64,000 bases of DNA from Bryopsis sp. KO-2023 (Eukaryota > Chlorophyta > Ulvophyceae > Bryopsidales > Bryopsidaceae), in the NCBI GenBank assembly GCA_030272585.1, contig BSYQ01000012.1, positions 3,472,001 through 3,536,000 of the forward strand, read 5' to 3'. The position numbers and the translations under genes were made by a program. This document shows positions 57,377 through 64,000 of the stretch, in pieces. Each line of letters opens with the position of its first letter. The stretch's first letter is position 1. The notes beneath the pieces were generated by a model. That model saw only the letters and a list, made by a program, of their open reading frames with translations. It was not told where the DNA came from and searched no databases.

Positions 57377-59524
57377 GTAAAGGAATGAAAAAAGAATTTG
57401 GGGGATTGGGGCGGGGGGGGGGCTATGGGTTATAGTCTGACAACGGCTGAATTGAAAACGAATTAGGAGGAGTGTGTGGGATTTCTGGTCGGCTTTAGCT
57501 AAACGGACGGAGACTAAACGGGGGAAACAAAATGTATTAAATCATTGATTGGGAATTGGATGATTGATATGGGGGGAAGGGGGAATATTACGATAGATCG
57601 TTTCTATGTTGAAGAAAATTTAGGGGAGAGAAGATTGATCTGAGTTGCCTTTTTTCTGGCTATTTTTTTTATTTTAACAAGGACAAGCAGGGGTTGGTTC
57701 TCCCCATAAATGGGTAAAGAAGATCATCTGATTTTTTTTCTTTTTTTTTTTAACAGACAGGTACGAGGTGTTTTCTTTTTTTTTCTGTATGAAAAAATGG
57801 GATATTTTTTTTAAATATACAGTCATGGAGCTATTGATTTTTTCTTTCTTCTATGAATGGGCAGATGCCCTCGGTGTATGTATAGGAGAGAATGACATTC
57901 TATATGGCCATTGTTTGGTATTGGGGTCATGGGGATGGAATTTCGGATTGGGAATTCAACAGCCAAAAAACAAAACAAAACAAATCGCTGTGGAACAAAC
58001 AGCCATTCAACATGTAAGTTGATGGAAGGGGGACTTAGTGGGGGTTTTTATTTTTATTTTTTTCTTATGTTTTAAATGGAAGGAAGAGGAAGCAAAACAA
58101 CAGAACGAATGGGTGCGGATTTTTTTTTAATCTTTAGAAGCAGATGGTTTGTGTTGCGGTCTTTTCACCAGAACATGAATCACAGGGCATTATGTGTCGG
58201 TGCATTTTTTTTTCCTTTCTTTTTTTTTCTTATTGACGGATTTTCTTTGGAAGGATTTCAACGATAGGAAGAGAACTTCTGTTTTTTGGGGAAAAATCAC
58301 GCAAGATCGATTCTTATCTTGCATGGTAGATTTTTCTCTGGGTTTAATAGGAATTCCATTCGAATTTCGCCAGAGGTGGTGTACCTGTTGCGCAGGATAT
58401 TTGTGTGGGGTTGAAAAAAAAGCACCACAAAAGCGGCAGAATGGTTTGAAAAACCTGACAGAAATTTTTGACCTTTTCTTTTTTACAAATTTGTGCACGC
58501 TTTTCATTTTCATTTTTTTTTTTATACAAAAGAAGAGGAGAGAACTGCTTTTTGACATTTTTTTTTTTTTTAAATTGTGCATGGACAATGATTCTGCCGT
58601 TTTTTTAACCCTTTTACCACCTTTGTGGCTTTTCTTCTCACCCTATGAATGCTTGGCCATTTTTTGTCAGTTAACTGAAATCACTTGACTGATATTTGCT
58701 GATGTGGAATTTGTTTTCTATCCTGTCAAGTTAAATGGAATCTAAGAAACCTTTTCAAATTTTCACACTAATTTTTCATCCTTTCTCAAGATTCCAGAAG
58801 CAGATGACATATTGACCTTCTAGCAACACAACTTGGTTAAGCTAATCTGTCATTTAACTATATCTCAGGTTGCGGCGTATTATCTATAAAAATAAATAAA
58901 TGATATATATATATATATAATGTCCAGCACCCCACTCTTTTCCCTGAGGCGATCGTGCACCCGCCCTTTTGCCCCTCGGTGTTCAATAGCTCCATAAAGT
59001 CTCCTCCTCTCTCTCCAGATCCTACGCTTGTTTTTTTTTTCTTGTGTGTTGTTTTTCTGGCTTGGTCCTACTCCCAAAACTTTTTTCTGTCGAACCCAGA
59101 AAATTCCCAATCTCAGAAGCAAACCACCCCACACCTCACTCCTTTTTAATATTTTGTCAGCAACTATCTAGCTGGATCCACCAGAACAAGCAATGGATGG
59201 TTGCGTTTGTGTCCGTATTGAAGACAAGGGGGGTCCTTTCCAGGCTTTTCTTTTGCATACTGTATCATCAAAAGTGGGAGTCTTGTCAAGGAAAATACCT
59301 CCCCTCTATCTGTTATCAAGTGGGTACCAACCATTTGGATTTGCATACAAAATTGGTAAAGTAACTGAAGGCAATCGGGGAATCGAACCCCAGTCTGTAA
59401 CGACCTTCTTCCATTCCTTGCCTCGGGGAGAGCTTTTTGCTCCGTTATAATTTCAAAGAGGATACATGTATACACAAGCCAAAGTCCAAGCATTGCTACA
59501 TAATTATTCCAGGCAATGTATACC
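57377..59524. other. AT-rich spacer after NRT2; no gene resolved
   Basis: Long T-runs and short open frames on both strands, with a (TA)n run near 58902-58918. A minus-strand stretch near 59030-58920 with a possible acceptor (gcgtag) reads in two open frames and could be an exon, but nothing was recognised. A tRNA-like fold lies at 59369-59423. Confidence 0.4.
59369..59423 (-). ncRNA. Degenerate tRNA-like element (acceptor stem + T-arm only)
   Basis: On the minus strand, AGGCAA and TTGCCT 55 nt apart form a terminal stem. Directly next to the 3' strand is a T-arm of GGGG-TTCGATT-CCCC, the exact B-box context. Only about 27 nt lie where the D and anticodon arms should be, and no A-box is visible. 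It is likely a tRNA-derived fragment or a SINE remnant rather than a working tRNA. Confidence 0.4.
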
Positions 59525-60808
59525 TCAGCGTGGCGGCAGTCGTGATGCCTTCATGATGATCTTCGGTGGCGGCGTCCTCTTCTCCTTCGAACCTGGCGCA
59601 TGGTGCAGGGATTTCATCAAACACTGGGGAGTACAGGAAGAACAGGAGGATGCTTAAAAGAAAAACGCCATACCAAGTGTGACGAGCTTCTTCGCCTGCT
59701 CGTCCCCCGAGTTTACCTGGGGCCATGGCGCCCACCAAGCGCACCACGGCGGTCTTTCAACTCCTAAGACCCCAGGCAAGAGCTCATCTGCAAGGAAACG
59801 AATCGAAAGGTTTTTGCATCATCGAAAACACAAGAAAAAAAATTCGCGCTAGCTTGGACTTTGGCTTTTTGTGAGTTTTAGACACATGTAGAACGCAAGT
59901 AACAGAGAAATATTGGAGTCCACGCACAGTGGCTCATCGTGGAGTTGTTTCCTGAATCGATCAAAGAGGAGAAAGCGTCAGCGAGCTACGACCCATCAAG
60001 AAGCCCCCCATGCCCCTCCCTGAAACTTTGCAGTGTTCGGTGCCCCACCCATGCAGCAGCCAAAGTCAAAGATCGAAATTGGACGTCAGGTCATGGTTCG
60101 TACCAGAATTTCCCCCAACGCAGAAGCGGCCCTCCAAACATAAGAGTGCACCGAAACGCAAACTCTCGAGTCAAGATATTCCCTTACAAGAAGCACTGTC
60201 TTTTGCCCCGGAATAATGCCACTTCGACCACGATTCAACATCGCTTCATAACCGCTCGCCCGCTCAGTTGACGATAATAAAACACCTTTTGCCAATGCTT
60301 CCAGTGATCAATCATACCTGTGTGGTTGGCTACTTCCTGAAAGAGTGCCTCCCTTGCATTGGTGGTAATAGAACGAAGCGTCTCTATCAATCGAGGTTCG
60401 TTTCTGTCAAGTCCAAGAGATATGGATCGATTCATTGCCTCAGCCAGCTAATTTCAGCGGTTGCAACAGAACTTGGACTTTGATTAAACGCTCAAAGTCG
60501 TCAATTCTCCATAATCAGAAACGAATCATAATCACAATCACTGGGGCCTGTTCCTTTTTAGACTGCCAAATGGATGATGTACATCCCTTTCAACGATTTG
60601 AAGACCTCGATAGATGTGCGAGGGAGGGAAAAGAATTCAATGTGATGAAATTCTCAGTGCCCCCTCCTCTCATATAGAGTGTGGATGGATGCCGTTTTGA
60701 AAAAAAACTGACTGGACTTACAGCCCAAATGACCCTGTTGGGAGCCACTGGAGCACCACCAATTCTAAAATTTATCCACCGACAGACCTGCACTCTGTTA
60801 GCCTCCAT
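59525..60808 (-). CDS. Putative four-exon small protein, unknown
   Basis: Exons 60808-60722, 60447-60318, 59787-59717 and 59623-59525 have GT-AG ends and join in phase (0, 1, 0) to 128 residues. The peptide starts MEANRVQVCRWINFRIGG and continues with an amphipathic helix (IETLRSITTNAREALFQEVA), then HTDELLPGVLGVE, a Trp/Pro-rich part and a basic C-terminus (KEKRTPPPKIIMKASRLPPR). The third and fourth exons are also open in other frames, one with a hydrophobic stretch (YGVFLLSILLFFLYS), so the 3' half is uncertain. No family was recognised. Confidence 0.35.
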
Positions 60809-61367
60809 TTTCTGCTTGGTTGAAACAAAACCAAAATCCCTCTTCACCCTTTCCTATAAAATGTTACTCCAGTCAGGGGGCTGGCGACAAATGTCACTAT
60901 AATATCAAATGAAGTTCAAAGGGAGATTTTCTTTGATTTTTTGTGTTCAAAAATCATCATCTCTGATACCTCGACAGAACCTACCAACTAGATGCATCAA
61001 TCCTTTCATATCTATACAATAATACAAATGCTTTTTGAAATAATTTACTGAATAATTTACACAGGTCAATAAATCAGCTTTATACAATACTCTCGAGCAC
61101 CCTTCCTTTTCCTACATTCCCAAAAAGCCACACACACACACAAAAAGAAACACCGACGTTCTTGAGAATATTTTCTTGAGAGTGTAAAGAGAAAAAAAAT
61201 GGTAATTCCTTGCCCCTTGGCCCCCAAATCACCAATAAGGAAACAACTCTGAAAATTGTACCCAGAGATATGTTTCATGTATTTTATTTACTGCGCAACA
61301 GCAATCCACCAATGCTATGCCCAAGAAAACCGATTGCTAAAAAAATAAGGCCATTTCCCAACCCGAA

Positions 61368-62660
61368 TTACAGAAACCCTCTGCAAGCTTCGGCCCCACA
61401 CTGGCATTTCAATTTCAAATCCAGAGCATTCGATTGGCCTTGACTTTGACCCAGCTCCCCCCCGCCCTCAGGGAAAGTAGCATCAGGCAATGACAGTTTG
61501 TAATCGTAACTGAGCTCTTCCCCAGGTAAAATATCCTTCTTAGAGTAGATGAATACCCTCCTTTGATGGGCAGCCCCTCTGGAATCTCGGGTACAAGGCC
61601 TTACTAATTCAGCCACGCAATTGGGATCACAGGAGTGGTTGATATATCTGGCCATATTTCCAGCCGTGGTGGCATCGATTACCCAATCCGGCCCCAGGGA
61701 GAACAAATAAGTGCCTTGCTCTGAACCTTGATTGGAATACAGGTGCTTTTCCCTGAGCTCTGCCACTTCTTTCCGAATCACCTCCCCCACATATTCCATC
61801 AGCAGCTCCCCAGGCGGAATGGACTCATTGCTATATACACCATACTCTGCGATGAGTGACCTCCGAACGGCAAATCGACCCATTTTTAGCACAGCCCATG
61901 GTAGCGCCTGGTGAGTTCCAGCTTTCCCTAAATGTCTGACATTCGCCCCAGGTCGATTGAGCCTCCCTATGCTCGAGTTCTTCCCCAGAGAAGGGTCCAC
62001 TCTTGAAAGAGGTAGGATCGGTGGACCTTTCTTACCCCCGCACATGTCCAGCACGGTGTCTTTCCTTAGGCATCGTGCACAGCCCTCTTTCAAACTCAAA
62101 TTTTTCCACTTCCGGGCTCGTTCCTCGACCTCATCAGTGCTCATCTTACTACTGCTCAATTTTTTAAGTTGAGCTATCTTTTTCTTATTTTTGCCATCCT
62201 GAAAATCCCCCACCCTGACTCTCCGTTTGGTTTGCCCCAGAATTTCATTCGAGGTGGGCTCAGGGACCCCTATGCAAGCATGCACTTTCAATGCTATGGA
62301 ATAAGTACCCTCCCTGAAAACCCACTCTTGCCTTTCTTTTTTCAGTTTCTTTTGATAAGACCTTGTTATAATTCTGCTGTTGGGAGGAGCTCGAACCTCA
62401 TCAGGGAAAACTAACCCACACACGGGACCACACACCCCAGATGCGTTCTGATCTCCAGAGGGTTCCCCAACAATTTTCTCACTCTGCATTTTGTAGGCCC
62501 TTAATCTCAGGCTGGCCAACAAGTCAAACGATGAATACGGTTGGGAGGGGGCGAATTGGTCTCCATGCCACTCCACAGTCGTTCCGACGGCCGCTCCGAC
62601 GGAGTTCACAGCGTCTACGTCATTTCCGAAAAGTGGGCGTTTTCTACTTCGAGGCAACAT
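61368..62660 (-). CDS. SET-domain histone methyltransferase, SET1/ATX type
   Basis: Intronless frame of 430 residues from MLPRSRKRPLF. The C-terminal part is a SET domain (about residues 265-400) of the SET1/Trithorax H3K4 class: AEYGVYSNESIPPGELLMEY, VGEVIRKEVAELREKHLY, VIDATTAGNMARYINHSCDP (with the NHSCDPN cofactor pocket, about 340-346) and LPGEELSYDYKL. A post-SET motif CQCGAEACRGFL ends the protein; it has the Cys residues expected to bind zinc with the SET core. The first 260 residues are basic and disordered-looking, with a CARC...DMCGG Cys group, and lack PHD, PWWP or RRM domains, so the protein is shorter than ATX1 or SET1. H3K4 specificity is inferred from the motif style. Confidence 0.92.
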   Translation of the reverse strand: MLPRSRKRPLFGNDVDAVNSVGAAVGTTVEWHGDQFAPSQPYSSFDLLASLRLRAYKMQSEKIVGEPSGDQNASGVCGPVCGLVFPDEVRAPPNSRIITRSYQKKLKKERQEWVFREGTYSIALKVHACIGVPEPTSNEILGQTKRRVRVGDFQDGKNKKKIAQLKKLSSSKMSTDEVEERARKWKNLSLKEGCARCLRKDTVLDMCGGKKGPPILPLSRVDPSLGKNSSIGRLNRPGANVRHLGKAGTHQALPWAVLKMGRFAVRRSLIAEYGVYSNESIPPGELLMEYVGEVIRKEVAELREKHLYSNQGSEQGTYLFSLGPDWVIDATTAGNMARYINHSCDPNCVAELVRPCTRDSRGAAHQRRVFIYSKKDILPGEELSYDYKLSLPDATFPEGGGELGQSQGQSNALDLKLKCQCGAEACRGFL

Positions 62661-63816
62661 TCTTGTTTCCCCTCGGAGTGGAATTCAGAAAGGAGACCTC
62701 GGGAATTTCGCCCTTCGTTGAGCGACGTCGTCAGAGGTTCTAGATCTAGCAAGCAGCATAAACTCCAGCCTGGGAACCCTCGAGCGCGCGATTCTGCGCC
62801 CAGGAGCTCGGTCGCAACGCTGAAAATAGAAATCGCCCACGGTGAACCACCTGAATGAAGCAATAAAGTCGGCGTCAAACAGGGCACGCATAGAAAAAAA
62901 CTCCAACTGTGCGCAAGTAGTGCCGCAGCAGGGAAAAATATTCAACCCACCGAGGGTTACTGGTATATTGGTAGCAATTCACTTCTTCTGCCAGCAACTT
63001 CCAGAAACCAGGCAAGAATCGAAATTATGGGAGCATCTCGTCACCAGCCGCCATTTTTTTCTGTTTGGACATAATTTTGTGGATCAGCTGTTGCGTTTTT
63101 CTTGCTGAAAGGATTGTCTACAATTTTTCGCTATGAGGCTTTTTTTTGTTGGTGCCATAGTTCGTTTGCCACAGTTACTGGCGTCCACAACGCCTCTGAC
63201 TACTGCTCCTTCTCGCATATTTCTCTTGCGTAGAAGGAGATCAAGAACAGGGGCGTCGTGTCCAGGGCTTTCAAACGAAGTGAGGACGCTCTCGAACTCT
63301 GGGAGACCAACTGCCCTATGAAAGGCACGATCGTCAGGGATTTCTCGACTTGGGGGCGAGTCCGCCGCTACGGAAATATTTAGGTTGAAGACGTGTTCTT
63401 GGTCTTGCAACGTCGGTCTCGGTAGTTGCTCAACCTCAACATACGGAGACTAGTTTCTTCCCAACCACAAGCGGCCAGTACGGAAATATTATGCATAACA
63501 TAAAATTTAGCTAAGGCCAGCCACAAAAATACACAACCCAGCCACTTACTACACCCACGTCTCGTCATGACGGTCCACAGCCACGGTCCTGAGTACTGAA
63601 CCTTTGAAGCTCCCTTTCACTGACGCGCGGTATGCCGCTGACAACATCCTTCTTGCGGCTCTAGAAATCCATAGTCGGATATTCTTGGAGTTTGGACACA
63701 GTGCATATGCATATTCTGCCAACCCGATTCCCTTCCTCACGTACTTAAGCGACGCGTTCTTGCAATATGTTCACCATTCCTCAGTGCTTCCGCTTTTCCT
63801 GTGAAGATACGCGACA
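62661..63816. other. Divergent spacer (SET gene / secreted-protein gene); small open frames
   Basis: Must hold the promoters of the two divergent genes. Two overlapping short frames occur near 63100-63410: plus 63133-63321, starting MRLFFVGAIVRLPQLLAS and targeting-like, and minus 63410-63084, acidic. Neither has splice or homology support. Confidence 0.4.
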
Positions 63817-64000
63817 ATGGCATCCGTCCAAACCACTTTGTGCCTCGCCGTCGTCTTCGCCCTGGCCTTGGGCAGCCATGCTATTGACTCCGCTGTCGGT
63901 AGTAGCGCAGTTGCAAAGATTATGGAAAACTGCGTCGCTGCGGAGATCGACGGATTCTCCTATTCTGCTGATGGCAGCGGTGCAGGCCAGGACTACGCTG
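63817..64000 (+). CDS. Secreted protein, partial (N-terminus only)
   Basis: The ATG at 63817 opens a frame to the window edge (61 full codons). MASVQTTLCLAVVFALALGS is a classic signal peptide with likely cleavage after SHA (residue 22). The mature part begins IDSAVGSSAVAKIMENC and is rich in Ala, Ser and Gly. It is too short to assign a family. Confidence 0.65.
   Translation, partial: MASVQTTLCLAVVFALALGSHAIDSAVGSSAVAKIMENCVAAEIDGFSYSADGSGAGQDYA

Overview
The window is a 64 kb piece of intron-rich nuclear DNA from a eukaryote, most likely an alga with plant-like genes. Introns are GT-AG, mostly about 100-600 bp and AT-rich, and almost every recognisable gene had to be rebuilt from several exons. 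Several proteins resemble land-plant versions closely: a strawberry-notch/FORGETTER1 homolog, a CAF16/ABCI19-21-type ABC ATPase, QCR7, a GLA1-type dihydrofolate synthetase, serine acetyltransferase and an NRT2 nitrate transporter. NRT2 and serine acetyltransferase point to an organism that assimilates nitrate and sulfur. The species cannot be named from the sequence; a green-lineage alga, or an alga carrying green-type genes, is the best reading. All homology statements come from recognising protein sequence by eye; no search was run.

Left part (1-21 kb), mostly minus strand: the 3' part of a fungal-type tyrosinase (leaves the window at base 1), a 19-exon strawberry-notch helicase-like gene (4.6-13.3 kb), a poorly resolved stretch (13.3-15.9 kb), a four-exon ABC ATPase, a spacer with repeated GGCCAC words, and a four-exon CHY zinc-finger protein. 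From 21.8 kb the plus strand carries an ANP/NPK1-like MAPKKK and QCR7 of respiratory complex III.

Middle (26-43 kb): a gene-poor interval with a stray inverted copy of an ABC-ATPase exon; then on the minus strand dihydrofolate synthetase (7 exons) and serine acetyltransferase (9 exons, one with a GC donor); a divergent intronless methyltransferase; two small orphan genes; and ribosomal protein uS19/RPS15, whose ATG stands alone in its own exon.

Right part (43-64 kb): a Ser/Pro/Arg-rich protein gene, a five-exon Josephin deubiquitinase that starts with a 9-nt exon, a 5'-truncated LINE-type retrotransposon ending at a (GT)n run, an unresolved stretch (51-54 kb), the six-exon NRT2 gene, another unresolved stretch with a weak four-exon model, an intronless SET1/ATX-type histone methyltransferase, and the start of a secreted protein at the right edge.

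The genes do not form one pathway: this is an ordinary mixed housekeeping neighbourhood. The most unusual items are gene-structure and domain-level ones: start-codon micro-exons, a GC-AG intron, a serine acetyltransferase with a long basic tail that keeps the cysteine-synthase-binding C-terminus, a Josephin with Asp at the usual Asn position, and a MAPKKK with a predicted lipid anchor. No CRISPR array, operon or complete tRNA or rRNA gene was seen.
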